A stretch of 42,406 nt of DNA from Polaromonas sp. GTDB lineage: Bacteria; Pseudomonadota; Gammaproteobacteria; Burkholderiales; Burkholderiaceae_C. The translations under genes were made by a program, and so were the position numbers. The notes under the pieces were generated by a model that was not told the origin of the DNA, did no database searches, and saw only the letters and a list, made by a program, of their open reading frames with translations. The stretch spans positions 1 to 42,406 of the forward strand of contig JAQGNE010000012.1 of the NCBI GenBank assembly GCA_028291985.1, written 5' to 3'. This document shows, in pieces, positions 15,209-23,729 of the stretch; within the stretch, counting starts at the first letter, position 1, and every line of letters starts with the position of its first letter.

Positions 15209-16261
15209 TCAAAGAATTCGGTTGAACCATGCCAGCGAGAGGCCGGCTGACAGCAGGGCGAGTGCTGCGGCCACGAGGGCGAAGATGGCAGAGATCTCGG
15301 TTTCCTTTTTGACCACCGTCAGGCGTGAGCTCAGCGACTGGTACACCTTTTGCAAATCTGCTGCCGTTCCTGCATAAAAGTATTCGGCCTGGGTGTTCCG
15401 GGCAATCCCTTTGAGTGTTTCCTCGTCCAGCCTGACTCGCATGGACCAGCCTTCAAACCCGATGGTTTCGCCATCCACGGTGCCAATGCCAACGGTATAG
15501 ACACGCACGCCCCGGTCAGCTGCAACCTTGGCGGCATCCATCGAGTCGACGCCAGTGGTGCGTTGCCCGTCAGTCAGCAAAATGATGGCGGCAGACGTAT
15601 ACGAGCCCGGCGCTACCGGAACGAAAGGTTTTTTGCCGTCCTTGCCATCGTTCGCGGGCTGGTCGATGGCTACGCCACGCTGACGCTCCCGTCCGGTCTG
15701 CATGGACGCAAGGTCGATGCCGGCATCCGGAAAAAGCTCTGCCAGCGACACCACGATGCCGTTGCCGATGGCGGTTCCGCGCTGCAACTGGAACTTGTCG
15801 ATCGCGGCGGTCAGGTCCTCTCGGTTGAGGGTAGGCGACTGGACAACGGCAGCGGTTCCCGCAAAAGCAACGATGCCAACCCGCACATTGCGCGGCAGCT
15901 CGGCGAGAAATGCCTTTGCCGCGTTTTGCGAGGCCACCAGGCGATTGGGCTGTACATCGGTGGCACGCATGCTGCCCGATACATCCATCGCCAGCATGAT
16001 AGTTTCCTGCTGCGAAGGCAGGCTGATGACAGCTAACGGGCGAGATGCTGCAGCCAGCATCGCAGCCAGCGACAGCAGAAAAAGCAGCGGTGGCACGTGC
16101 CGTCGAAAGCTCTGGCCCTTGCCCATAGCCTCGCGAATGATCGAAAGACTGGCATAGCGCAAGGCGTTTTTCTTTTTACGTCGGAGCAGCCACATGTAGA
16201 GCAGCACCAGCAGCGGCAATGCGAGCAGCAGCAACAGAAATTCAGGCCACAGGAATGTCAT
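15209..16261 (-). CDS. BatA-like VWA-domain membrane protein
   Basis: 350 residues. The N-terminus has a transmembrane helix (about 6-26), a basic loop (RRKKKNALRYA) and a second helix (about 56-75). The von Willebrand factor A domain (about 85-310) has the metal-binding MIDAS motif DVSGSM (D93, S95, S97), the later RGTAIGNG Thr and the LLTDGQ Asp. A last helix lies at about 324-346. This is the BatA architecture: a VWA domain in the periplasm or membrane face, partner of MoxR ATPases. AAGGA lies 5 bases before the ATG and the gene begins 9 bases after the DUF58 stop. It is the last gene of the four-gene run. No BatB, BatC or BatD gene is nearby. Confidence 0.92.
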   Translation of the reverse strand: MTFLWPEFLLLLLALPLLVLLYMWLLRRKKKNALRYASLSIIREAMGKGQSFRRHVPPLLFLLSLAAMLAAASRPLAVISLPSQQETIMLAMDVSGSMRATDVQPNRLVASQNAAKAFLAELPRNVRVGIVAFAGTAAVVQSPTLNREDLTAAIDKFQLQRGTAIGNGIVVSLAELFPDAGIDLASMQTGRERQRGVAIDQPANDGKDGKKPFVPVAPGSYTSAAIILLTDGQRTTGVDSMDAAKVAADRGVRVYTVGIGTVDGETIGFEGWSMRVRLDEETLKGIARNTQAEYFYAGTAADLQKVYQSLSSRLTVVKKETEISAIFALVAAALALLSAGLSLAWFNRIL

Positions 16262-16270
16262 GTCTGTCCT

Positions 16271-17323
16271 TCAGGCAAACGCCAGTGGAGCGGTTGCCCG
16301 CAAGTGAGCAGTTGGCCCATGGCCGCCCTGCGCCCTGCTGCGGCGTTTGCGCAGATCGGTAAAGCGCATCAGCGCACTGACGAGGTCATCATCCGTTGAC
16401 AGCTCCAGCGTGTCGACGCCCGCGCGGGAAAAGCCCTGACGCAGGTCGGCTTCGCGCTGGGCGGCTATGCGGGCAAAGCGCTTGCGAAATCCGGCATCGT
16501 GGGTGTCAACCAAAAGCTGCTCGCCGGTCTCAGCATCTCGTATCGGAATCAGGCCCAGGTCTGGCAGTTGCAGCTCCAGCGGGTCGACCAGCCGAACCGC
16601 CAGCACCTCATGCCGCTGGGCCAGCATGCCCAATGGCCGTTCCCAGCCTTCTTCGCTGATGAAGTCTGACAGCACAAAAATCGTCGAGCGCCTGCGTACC
16701 TGCCGGGCCGCAGACTCCAGCAACTCGTGCAGGCGCGTCGGGCCGCAGTGGGTACTCTCGGGCCGGGTCTCCAGCTTGTGCAGCATCTGAAGCACATGCC
16801 GGCGACCATTGTTAGCTGGAATCACGGTGTCAACCCCTGAGCCGTACAGCATCGCCCCGACGCGGTTGCCGTGCCGCGTCAGCATGCGTGACAGCACCGC
16901 CACGAACTCGGTCGACACCTGGCGCTTGCGCTGCTCTCCGGAGCCGAAGTCCATCGAGGGACTGAGGTCCAGCAAAAACCAGGCGCACATTTCGCGGTCT
17001 TCGGTAAACACACGGACATGCGGTTGCTGAAGGCGGGCGGTGACGTTCCAGTCGATGTGCCGCACATCGTCACGATGCTGGTACTCCCGCAGGTCGGCAA
17101 GGTCCATGCCCGCGCCGCGCATCAAGGTACGGTAATCCCCTTGCAACAGCCCGTCAAGTCGACGCAACACCGTCCACTCGAGCCTTCGCAGGGTCGCCTC
17201 GGCGCTGGGCCTGGCAGGCATGGTTATGGCGGGTGCGGTCGCCTGCGTAGCCGAGCTTCGCCCGCCGCCAAAAGGGCGCTTGTCGATCTTTTTAGCGGGG
17301 GGTTCAGGCGGCAAGTTTTTCAT
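16271..17323 (-). CDS. DUF58-domain protein, partner of MoxR
   Basis: 350 residues from the ATG at 17323. After a Lys/Pro-rich leader, RRLEWTVLRRLDGLLQGDYRTLMRGAG leads into the DUF58 core with DLREYQHRDDVRHIDWNVTARL and VRVFTEDREM, then a VWA-like part with DLSPSMDFG, a MIDAS-like DxSxS. This family is almost always encoded after a MoxR AAA+ ATPase, as here, where the two genes overlap by 20 bases. The combination is thought to form a chaperone-like system that matures or assembles protein complexes; the client is unknown. The protein is soluble by pattern. A longer frame to 17380 would overlap MoxR further and is unlikely. Confidence 0.92.
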   Translation of the reverse strand: MKNLPPEPPAKKIDKRPFGGGRSSATQATAPAITMPARPSAEATLRRLEWTVLRRLDGLLQGDYRTLMRGAGMDLADLREYQHRDDVRHIDWNVTARLQQPHVRVFTEDREMCAWFLLDLSPSMDFGSGEQRKRQVSTEFVAVLSRMLTRHGNRVGAMLYGSGVDTVIPANNGRRHVLQMLHKLETRPESTHCGPTRLHELLESAARQVRRRSTIFVLSDFISEEGWERPLGMLAQRHEVLAVRLVDPLELQLPDLGLIPIRDAETGEQLLVDTHDAGFRKRFARIAAQREADLRQGFSRAGVDTLELSTDDDLVSALMRFTDLRKRRSRAQGGHGPTAHLRATAPLAFA

Positions 17324-18305
17324 GGGCCAGCGGCTTGGCGGGTTGCGGTATTTTTGCCATGATCTTGCCGACGATGGCATCAGCCGTCAGGCCTTCCGCC
17401 AAGGCTTCATACGTCAGCACCAGCCGATGGCGCAGGACATCGGGCACCAGATCAGCCATGTCTTCCGGCAACGCATAACTGCGGCCGCGCAGCATGGCCA
17501 GTGCCCTGGCACCTTCGGTGAGGTTGATGGTGGCGCGCGGGCTTGCGCCGAAAGTGATGAAGCGCTCCAGATCCTTCATGCCGTGGCGGGCCGGATTGCG
17601 GGTACTCGACACTAGCCGCACGGCGTATTGCACCAGCGACGGGTCAACGTAAATACGCCGGCATTCCTGCTGCAGAGCGGCAAGCTGATCAGTGGTTGCC
17701 ACACTCGATACGGTGACTGCCGGGCCGGTGACGCGCTGAACGATCACAAATTCTTCTTCATCGGTCGGGTAGTCCACCAGCACCTTCATCATGAAGCGGT
17801 CGACCTGGGCCTCTGGCAGCGGATAGGTGCCTTCGGTCTCAATCGGGTTTTGCGTGGCCATCACCAGAAAGGGAGCGGGCAGCTTGTGCGACACCCCGGC
17901 AATCGTGACCTGCCTTTCCTGCATGACTTCGAGCAGCGCGCTCTGCACTTTGGCCGGTGCACGGTTGATTTCATCGGCCAGCAGCAGGTTGGTGAAGACC
18001 GGACCCAGGGATGTGCTGAAGTCGCCGGTCTTCTGGTTGTAGATACGGGTTCCGACCAGGTCGGATGGCACAAGGTCCGGCGTGAACTGGATGCGCTTGA
18101 AGTTACCGGTGACGGTATCGGCCAGCGTCTTGATGGTGAGGGTTTTGGCAAGGCCTGGAACACCCTCCACCAGCAGGTGGCCCTGCGCCAGTATCGCCAC
18201 CATGACACGTTCGAGAAAACGGTCCTGCCCCACAACCACCCGTTTGACCTCGTAAAGTATCTGCTCCATCAGCTGAGCGGTGTCTTCATGCGTAGGGTAG
18301 GACAT
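17304..18305 (-). CDS. MoxR-family AAA+ ATPase
   Basis: 333 residues from ATG 18305. Walker A is EGVPGLAKT (47-55), Walker B is LLLADEINRAPAK (D110, E111), sensor 1 is MATQNPIE, followed by EGTYPLPEAQVDRFMM with the arginine finger region, and a C-terminal lid with FITFGASPRATINL. These are the standard MoxR/RavA features. In the cytoplasm it should hydrolyse ATP to remodel partners carrying VWA domains, here the DUF58 and BatA-like proteins directly downstream. An open frame upstream to 18380 shows no homology. The gene follows the HtrA-like protease gene with a gap of about 77 bases. Confidence 0.95.
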   Translation of the reverse strand: MSYPTHEDTAQLMEQILYEVKRVVVGQDRFLERVMVAILAQGHLLVEGVPGLAKTLTIKTLADTVTGNFKRIQFTPDLVPSDLVGTRIYNQKTGDFSTSLGPVFTNLLLADEINRAPAKVQSALLEVMQERQVTIAGVSHKLPAPFLVMATQNPIETEGTYPLPEAQVDRFMMKVLVDYPTDEEEFVIVQRVTGPAVTVSSVATTDQLAALQQECRRIYVDPSLVQYAVRLVSSTRNPARHGMKDLERFITFGASPRATINLTEGARALAMLRGRSYALPEDMADLVPDVLRHRLVLTYEALAEGLTADAIVGKIMAKIPQPAKPLAHEKLAA

Positions 18306-18382
18306 GGTCATGAGCGTGAGGGTAGTGATGGAATGATGAAGGAAAAGCAGGCGGAGGAAAGTGCCAATCACCCAAAGCAAGG

Positions 18383-19384
18383 TCAGAAAGGAGGCATTCC
18401 GGCGGCTGACGCTGCGTTTTCAATCGGCACGGCGAACCCGATGCCGACAAAGCTGCGCTGCTGGTTGGGGTTGTAAATGGCCGTCACGATGCCAATGACC
18501 TCGCCATCCATCGTCACCAGCGGACCGCCCGAATTGCCGGGATTGGCCGCCGCATCAAACTGGATGAGGTTGGTCATTTCCTGCTTGCCTTCTGGCGACC
18601 GGAAGTTGCGTTTCAACCCCGATATCACGCCCGCCGAGGCAGAAGGTCCAATGCCAAACGGATAGCCAACGGCCATGACTTCATCCCCGGGGCGAAGGTC
18701 TGCTGTAGACCGCATCGTGGCGGCAATCATGTCGTCGGGAATCTTGTGCGCCTGCAACACCGCCAGATCGTTTTCAGGCTGTGCGCCCGTAATGGTGGCG
18801 GTGGTTTCCAGCCCATCGGCAAAGGTGATCCGGATGGTGTCTGCCCCCTGCACCACATGCAGGTTGGTCAGGATGATTCCCTTGTCGACGATGACCACGC
18901 CGGTGCCTACGCTGCGCTCACCGTATTCGGTATGTTCGCCCTTGGGCACGCCTTTCTTCGCATCGGTGCCGCTGGCCGGTGGCGCGTTGTCCTTGCCGAC
19001 CGCCACCACCCGGACTACTGACGGTGCGATCGTCTGGTAAGCCCTGGCAGCGGCGGATGGCAGTACCGTGGTTTCAAGTGTCTTCAACACCGCCGCATTG
19101 ATGTCGTCCTGGGTCAGCTTTCGAGAACCTTTTTGCAGCGACGCCGAAAAACTCAGGGCCAGCAGCACGGCCAGCAGGCCAACCACTGACCAGAGAAAGT
19201 AGATATTGCGCAAGGACAGGTGGCTCAGCGCCCGCTTGACACGGCCGGGCGCCGCTGGCCGCTCATGCATGCCGGATCCGGGGTCCGCCTGCGCCGAAGA
19301 CGCGGTAGAAGCAAGCTCATCATCATGCGGCTGTGCGTCCTGGCCAGAACGGCTGGAACTGCTGTAGAGGGCAGGCCTTCGCAT
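18383..19384 (-). CDS. HtrA-like membrane-anchored serine protease without PDZ domain
   Basis: 333 residues. A hydrophilic cytoplasmic leader of about 58 residues precedes one transmembrane helix (about 60-82), and a trypsin-like domain lies on the periplasmic side. The catalytic triad is visible: H176 in TNLHVV, D206 in ENDLAVL, S285 in PGNSGGP. The protein ends about 15 residues after the last core strand (GIGFAVPIENA), so the PDZ domains of DegP/DegS are missing. A Shine-Dalgarno-like AGGTGA precedes the ATG by 4 bases. It probably degrades or processes envelope proteins. Placement directly before moxR suggests a shared role with the MoxR/DUF58/VWA genes. Confidence 0.92.
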   Translation of the reverse strand: MRRPALYSSSSRSGQDAQPHDDELASTASSAQADPGSGMHERPAAPGRVKRALSHLSLRNIYFLWSVVGLLAVLLALSFSASLQKGSRKLTQDDINAAVLKTLETTVLPSAAARAYQTIAPSVVRVVAVGKDNAPPASGTDAKKGVPKGEHTEYGERSVGTGVVIVDKGIILTNLHVVQGADTIRITFADGLETTATITGAQPENDLAVLQAHKIPDDMIAATMRSTADLRPGDEVMAVGYPFGIGPSASAGVISGLKRNFRSPEGKQEMTNLIQFDAAANPGNSGGPLVTMDGEVIGIVTAIYNPNQQRSFVGIGFAVPIENAASAAGMPPF

Positions 19385-19689
19385 TGCGTCACCTATGGTT
19401 GAGTCATACCGCTGTCAAACATGCATATCGGCAAACACACTATCACGATTCCCGCATCCGCGTGCTTCGTTCGGCTTTTATTTCCAGCGGCCCGGGCGGT
19501 GCAGCTAGGCGTGCGCTTGTTGGCGCACGGCATGGCCCACCTGTCAGGGCGTGACTGACAGGCAATGGCTGCTGCACCAATGCAGCCGATGGTGCAGGCT
19601 TCTTCTGCAAAGATGTGCGGTCGTGTGTCAACATCGGCGGTCGCCAACGGCACCCTTGGCCCCTCAACTTCAAGCAATGATCCAAGCAC
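19385..19689. other. Divergent intergenic region with two adjacent hairpins
   Basis: 305 bases between the HtrA-like gene (minus) and the TatD-like gene (plus). Two perfect inverted repeats lie side by side: CGTGCGC-N6-GCGCACG at 19510-19529 and CTGTCAG-N7-CTGACAG at 19541-19561. Neither is followed by a T run, so they are not simple terminators, and they sit where promoters of both genes should be. An open frame antisense to tatD runs through this stretch but has no recognisable domain. I see no further gene. Confidence 0.5.
19510..19561. promoter_or_regulatory. Tandem inverted repeats in a divergent promoter region
   Basis: The arms are 7 bases each and perfect: 19510-19516 with 19523-19529, and 19541-19547 with 19555-19561. 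The centres are about 31-32 bases apart, close to three helical turns. They could be operators for a dimeric regulator or RNA hairpins in a leader. No assignment to a known regulator is possible. Confidence 0.3.
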
Positions 19690-20538
19690 ATGGATAACTG
19701 GATCGATACCCACTGTCATCTTGACGCTGCCGAGTTTGGCGCCGACATCGCTCGTGTCGTGCGGCGCGCAGTCGAAGCAGGCGTTGACCATTGCGTGGTG
19801 CCGGCTGTGGCTGCGTCCAATTTTGAGGCCGTGCACCAGCTGGCGCACACGTTCAGCTGCAGCTATGCGCTGGGCATTCATCCCTTGTGCGTGCCGCGCG
19901 CCGCTGAAGCCGACCTGTCGGTGCTTGACGCTGAGCTCGAGCGGCGCCAGCATGACCCGAGGCTGGTTGCGGTGGGGGAAATCGGACTTGATCTTTTTGT
20001 GCCCGAGCTGACCCGAAGCCCGATGCGGGAGCGCCAGGAATTTTTCTACCGTGAGCAGCTCAAGCTGGCACGCAAATATGGTCTCCCGGTGATTCTTCAT
20101 GTCAGGCGCTCGGCCGACAGGCTGCTCAAGCATTTGCGCGAACTGGCACCTGAGGGCGGCTGGCACGGCATTGCCCACGCCTTCAATGGCAGCGCGGTGC
20201 AGGCCGATGCATTCATCAGACTCGGCTTCAAACTGGGCTTCGGCGGTGCTGTCACCTATGCGCCGGCCCTGCAACTCAGGCGGCTTGCCCAGTCGCTGCC
20301 GCTTGATGCGCTGGTGATGGAAACCGACTCGCCAGACATCCCGCCCTACTGGATCTACAAGACGGCTGCCGACCGGGCCGCCGGACAGGCACAGGGACGC
20401 AACGAGCCTGCCGAGTTGCCGCGCATTGCCCGGCATCTTGCCAAACTGCGCGGCATCACCGTGCAGGAACTGGCCATTGCCACGCGTGCCAATTCCCTTG
20501 CCGCATTACCGCGTCTGCGCACGTTGCAGGGCGCATGA
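19690..20538 (+). CDS. TatD-family metal-dependent hydrolase (YjjV-like)
   Basis: 282 residues. The metal ligands of the TatD amidohydrolase fold are complete: DTHCHLD (H8, H10), GEIGLD (E97), ILHVRRS (H137), AHAFNGS (H163) and METDSPD (D213). The family contains Mg-dependent 3'-5' exonucleases and related DNases acting in the cytoplasm. YjjV-like members are close in length and in the IGLDLF segment. The stop codon overlaps the start of the next gene by 4 bases (ATGA, 20535-20538), and the next gene is a DNA glycosylase, so a DNA-repair or nucleotide-salvage role is plausible but inferred. Confidence 0.92.
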   Translation: MDNWIDTHCHLDAAEFGADIARVVRRAVEAGVDHCVVPAVAASNFEAVHQLAHTFSCSYALGIHPLCVPRAAEADLSVLDAELERRQHDPRLVAVGEIGLDLFVPELTRSPMRERQEFFYREQLKLARKYGLPVILHVRRSADRLLKHLRELAPEGGWHGIAHAFNGSAVQADAFIRLGFKLGFGGAVTYAPALQLRRLAQSLPLDALVMETDSPDIPPYWIYKTAADRAAGQAQGRNEPAELPRIARHLAKLRGITVQELAIATRANSLAALPRLRTLQGA

Positions 20539-21047
20539 GCACCACCCTGGTGGGTTTGTTGCCGCTGGTGTCGCCGCGCACCCGCATGCTGATTCTGGGC
20601 AGCTTTCCGGGTGAGGCCTCGCTCAAGGCGCAGCAGTACTATGGGCATGCACGCAACCAGTTTTGGGCGATATTGCAAGCTATTTATGGACGTAGCCCAA
20701 TAGATGTAAGGGGAAGTAGCTATCAAATACGTAGCAAATGGTTGTTGGAAAACCAACTGGGTCTGTGGGATGTGTACGCCAGTTGCCAACGCGTGGGCAG
20801 CCTCGACAGCCATATCCGGCAGGCCGTACCCAATGATGTGGCGTGTCTTCTGGATGCGTGTCCGCAGCTTCAGGCAATCGCCTTCAATGGCAGCGAAAGT
20901 TTTCGGCAGGCAAAGCACCTCAAGGCGCTGGCGCTGCACATGTACCGGCTACCCTCAAGCAGCCCGGCCAACGCCGCCTGGAGCTTTGAGCGCAAATTAG
21001 CTGCGTGGCGCACCGTGCTCCAGCCCTATACCTTGATGACAAACTGA
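20535..21047 (+). CDS. DNA-deoxyinosine (hypoxanthine) glycosylase, UDG superfamily family 6
   Basis: 170 residues. Motif 1 is LILGSFPGEASL (19-30), followed by QQYYGHARNQFW with the catalytic-type Asn (N41), and motif 2 is the late LPSSSPANA. These are the hallmarks of hypoxanthine-DNA glycosylases that remove deaminated adenine. The segment encoded by 20675-20738 (residues about 48-68, AIYGRSPIDVRGSSYQIRSK) is made of the AT-rich dispersed repeat, and it replaces a short variable region between the first motif and the GLWDVYASC strand. The catalytic motifs and reading frame are intact. Translation is coupled to the TatD-like gene by an ATGA overlap. Confidence 0.88.
   Translation: MSTTLVGLLPLVSPRTRMLILGSFPGEASLKAQQYYGHARNQFWAILQAIYGRSPIDVRGSSYQIRSKWLLENQLGLWDVYASCQRVGSLDSHIRQAVPNDVACLLDACPQLQAIAFNGSESFRQAKHLKALALHMYRLPSSSPANAAWSFERKLAAWRTVLQPYTLMTN
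20675..20738 (+). repeat. AT-rich dispersed repeat inside the glycosylase gene
   Basis: AGCTATCAAATACGTAGC at 20718-20735 matches the core 3104-3121 at 14 of 18 positions. Flanking CCAATAGATGTAAGG (from 20697) also resembles 929-942. The local base composition is much lower in GC than the rest of the gene. The element has been kept in frame, giving about 21 residues of coding sequence. Confidence 0.6.
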
Positions 21048-21051
21048 TCAA

Positions 21052-21834
21052 ATGGCCAGAAAAACAGCGCCGACCCCCGCCCCAACATCTCACGATACCG
21101 CGCTTCCGGAGGTCAATTTCTCGGATTTTGGAGATGTGCGTTATCTGCACCTGGGCACGCCGTGGGTCCAGGGCTCAATGTTGCTGGACGCCCCTTACGA
21201 CATCGAACTTGAATACGTGCAGCGCATGATGGGGGGCCTGCTGTTTGTCGATTTGTCTGCGGTTTCCAAACTTCATGCGGTTCAACTGGGCCTGGGGTCA
21301 GCCGCGCTGACCAAGTTTTGCTACAAGAAGCTGCGCATGAAAACCACGGCGATAGAGATTAACCCGCAGGTGGTGGCGGCCTGCCGCATCTGGTTCAAGC
21401 TGCCGCGTGATGATGTCCGCCTGCGGGTGATCGAGGCCGACGCTTCGCTGGAGATCAAAAAGCATGAGCATCAGGAGACCGCCGACCTGCTGCATGTCGA
21501 CCTGTATGACCATGAGGCGGCGGCACCGGTACTCGACAGCGAAGATTTTTACAGCGACTGCTACAACATGCTGTCTGAAAACGGCATCATGACTGTCAAT
21601 CTCTTTGGCCGCGACTCCAGCTACACGCAGTCGCTGGCCAGAATCGCCGAGGCGTTTGGACCGCAAGCGGTGTGGGCATTCAGGCCTACCCGTGAGGGCA
21701 ACACCGTGGTGCTGGCGCAGCGCGAACCCAGCAGGCCAGACAGCGCGCAGCTATCGTTGAAGGCCGCCGAGATCCAGTCCCGATGGGACTTGCCCGCCAA
21801 AAAGTGGCTTCGGCTCTTCAGGCCTGTGGTGTAG
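21052..21834 (+). CDS. Spermidine-synthase-like methyltransferase-fold protein
   Basis: 260 residues with a Rossmann fold like spermidine synthases: glycine loop QLGLGSAALTKF (78-89), acidic residue of strand 2 in AIEINPQVV (E102), EADASLEI and a DLYDHEAA strand. In true spermidine synthases the loop is GLGGG and a YDVII-type motif carries the catalytic Asp. Here the loop is GLGSA and the equivalent motif LLHVDLYD. It may be a polyamine-type aminopropyltransferase or a related enzyme without that activity; the sequence does not decide. The gene lies 4 bases after the glycosylase stop and 32 bases before the pilB-like gene. Confidence 0.8.
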   Translation: MARKTAPTPAPTSHDTALPEVNFSDFGDVRYLHLGTPWVQGSMLLDAPYDIELEYVQRMMGGLLFVDLSAVSKLHAVQLGLGSAALTKFCYKKLRMKTTAIEINPQVVAACRIWFKLPRDDVRLRVIEADASLEIKKHEHQETADLLHVDLYDHEAAAPVLDSEDFYSDCYNMLSENGIMTVNLFGRDSSYTQSLARIAEAFGPQAVWAFRPTREGNTVVLAQREPSRPDSAQLSLKAAEIQSRWDLPAKKWLRLFRPVV

Positions 21835-21866
21835 GGTGAATGCCACGGCCGATGCGTTAAAGTGAA

Positions 21867-23729
21867 ATGATGAGCAGTGCCGCGCTTCCTTCCTCACCGT
21901 CTTCTTCCAATTCGCCTCCCCGCCCGCCCGTGGTGACCGCACCTGCGCTACAGGTTCGATCCGCGGGAAGCCGGGCTCGTCATGCGGGGCCCCTTGACTG
22001 GCGCACCTTGGTGGAATGGCTCGGCGAAGACGGCGTGATCAGCAGCTCGGAAGCGCAGCGCACCATCAGCCGATGCGCCCAGGTGCAAAGCGCGCAGCCG
22101 CCGTTAATCCGACTGGCCAGCGTCAGCATGACCCGGCTGTCCGACGGCAAGCCGCTGGATATTGAAACCATGGCCCAGTGGCTGGCCGGGCGAGCCGGCC
22201 TGAAGTACCTGCGTATCGACCCGCTCAAGGTGGATGTGGGAAAGGTGGCAGACACCATGTCGGCGATTTATGCGGAGCGGCACAAGGTGCTTCCGGTGCA
22301 GGTCACGCCATCGGAGGTCGTCATCGCCACGTCAGAGCCCTTCATCACCGACTGGTTGCCCGAGGTGGAGCGCCAGGCGCGGCGCAGTGTGCGGCTGGTG
22401 GTCGCCAACCCGGTGGACATCGCCAAATACACCGCTGAATTCTTCGCACTTGCCAAGTCGGTGAAGGCCGCCTTGAAGTCTGGCGGCAACGCAGGCACCG
22501 CCAGTTTCGAGCAGCTGGTAGAGCTCAACAAATCCAACAAGCAACTCGATGCCAACGACCAGGGCGTTGTGCAGGTGGTGGACTGGCTCTGGCAATACGC
22601 ATTTGACCAGCGTGCCAGTGACATCCACCTGGAGCCCCGGCGCGAGCAGGGCGTGATTCGCTTTCGGATAGACGGTGTGCTGCACCCGGTCTATCAGTTG
22701 CCAATGGGCGTGCACAACGCCATGACAGCGCGCATCAAGCTGCTCGGCCGCATGGATGTGGTTGAGAAACGCCGGCCGCAGGACGGTCGAATCAAAACCC
22801 GCAACCCGCGCGGCGACGAGATCGAGATGCGCCTGTCGACCCTGCCTACCGCGTTTGGCGAGAAGATGGTGATGCGGATTTTCGATCCCGACACCACCGT
22901 GAAAAATCTCGATGCACTGGGATTTTCAGACCATGACGCCGAGCGCTGGGAGCAGCTGGTCAAGCGGCCCTACGGCATCGTTCTGGTGACCGGGCCGACA
23001 GGCTCTGGCAAGACGACCACGCTCTACTCGACATTGAAGCGGCTGGCAACCGAAGAGGTCAATGTCAGCACGATCGAAGACCCGATCGAAATGATCGAGC
23101 CCTCATTCAACCAGACCCAGGTGCAGGCGCACCTTGACTTTGACTTCCCCGAAGGCCTGCGCGCGCTGATGCGGCAGGACCCGGATATCCTGATGGTGGG
23201 CGAGATCCGCGATTCGCAGACGGCAGACATGGCCGTGCAAGCGGCATTGACCGGCCATCTGGTCTTCAGCACCCTGCATACCAATGATGCGCCATCTGCC
23301 GTCAGCCGCCTGATGGAGCTGGGTGTTCCCTCGTACCTGATCAATGCCACGCTGCTGGGCGTGCTGGCGCAGCGTCTGGTACGTACCTTGTGCAATGCGT
23401 GCAAGGCAAGGGACGAAGACACGCCGCGCGAGGTGCTCGCCGAAATTGTCAAACCCTGGCAGATTAGTGGTGGCTACCGGCCCTACAAAGCCGTTGGCTG
23501 CGTGGACTGCCGCATGACGGGCTTTCGTGGCCGTATGGGGCTGTACGAGCTGCTGTCCGTCACCGAAGGCTACAAGGAAAAAGTGACCAAAGAGCCCAAC
23601 ATGGAAGCCCTGCGTCGCCAGGCGGTGAGCGACGGCATGCGGCCCCTTCGGCTGGCCGGTGCGCTCAAGGTGGCCGAGGGCGTCACCACGATCGAGGAGA
23701 TTCTGGCGGTCACGCCGCCAATGTCCTGA
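21867..23729 (+). CDS. PilB/GspE-type secretion ATPase (orphan)
   Basis: 620 residues. A Ser/Pro-rich N-terminus is followed by a GspE N-terminal domain (about 45-200) and the ATPase domain: ASDIHLEPR, Walker A GPTGSGKTTT (376-385), Asp box TIEDPIE, Walker B DILMVGEIRDSQTA, His box GHLVFSTLHTND. A C4 zinc finger is present (CNAC about 60 residues before CVDC). Such ATPases power type IV pilus extension or type II secretion from the cytoplasmic side of the inner membrane. No pilC, pilD, gsp or pilin gene is in the window, so it is either an orphan or works with a cluster elsewhere. The start ATG is doubled (ATGATG at 21867). Confidence 0.93.
   Translation: MMSSAALPSSPSSSNSPPRPPVVTAPALQVRSAGSRARHAGPLDWRTLVEWLGEDGVISSSEAQRTISRCAQVQSAQPPLIRLASVSMTRLSDGKPLDIETMAQWLAGRAGLKYLRIDPLKVDVGKVADTMSAIYAERHKVLPVQVTPSEVVIATSEPFITDWLPEVERQARRSVRLVVANPVDIAKYTAEFFALAKSVKAALKSGGNAGTASFEQLVELNKSNKQLDANDQGVVQVVDWLWQYAFDQRASDIHLEPRREQGVIRFRIDGVLHPVYQLPMGVHNAMTARIKLLGRMDVVEKRRPQDGRIKTRNPRGDEIEMRLSTLPTAFGEKMVMRIFDPDTTVKNLDALGFSDHDAERWEQLVKRPYGIVLVTGPTGSGKTTTLYSTLKRLATEEVNVSTIEDPIEMIEPSFNQTQVQAHLDFDFPEGLRALMRQDPDILMVGEIRDSQTADMAVQAALTGHLVFSTLHTNDAPSAVSRLMELGVPSYLINATLLGVLAQRLVRTLCNACKARDEDTPREVLAEIVKPWQISGGYRPYKAVGCVDCRMTGFRGRMGLYELLSVTEGYKEKVTKEPNMEALRRQAVSDGMRPLRLAGALKVAEGVTTIEEILAVTPPMS

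Noticed and set aside
19393..20436. Reverse open frame of 347 codons
   Set aside because: Antisense to the TatD-like gene, whose metal ligands are all present. No domain seen in the reverse reading.
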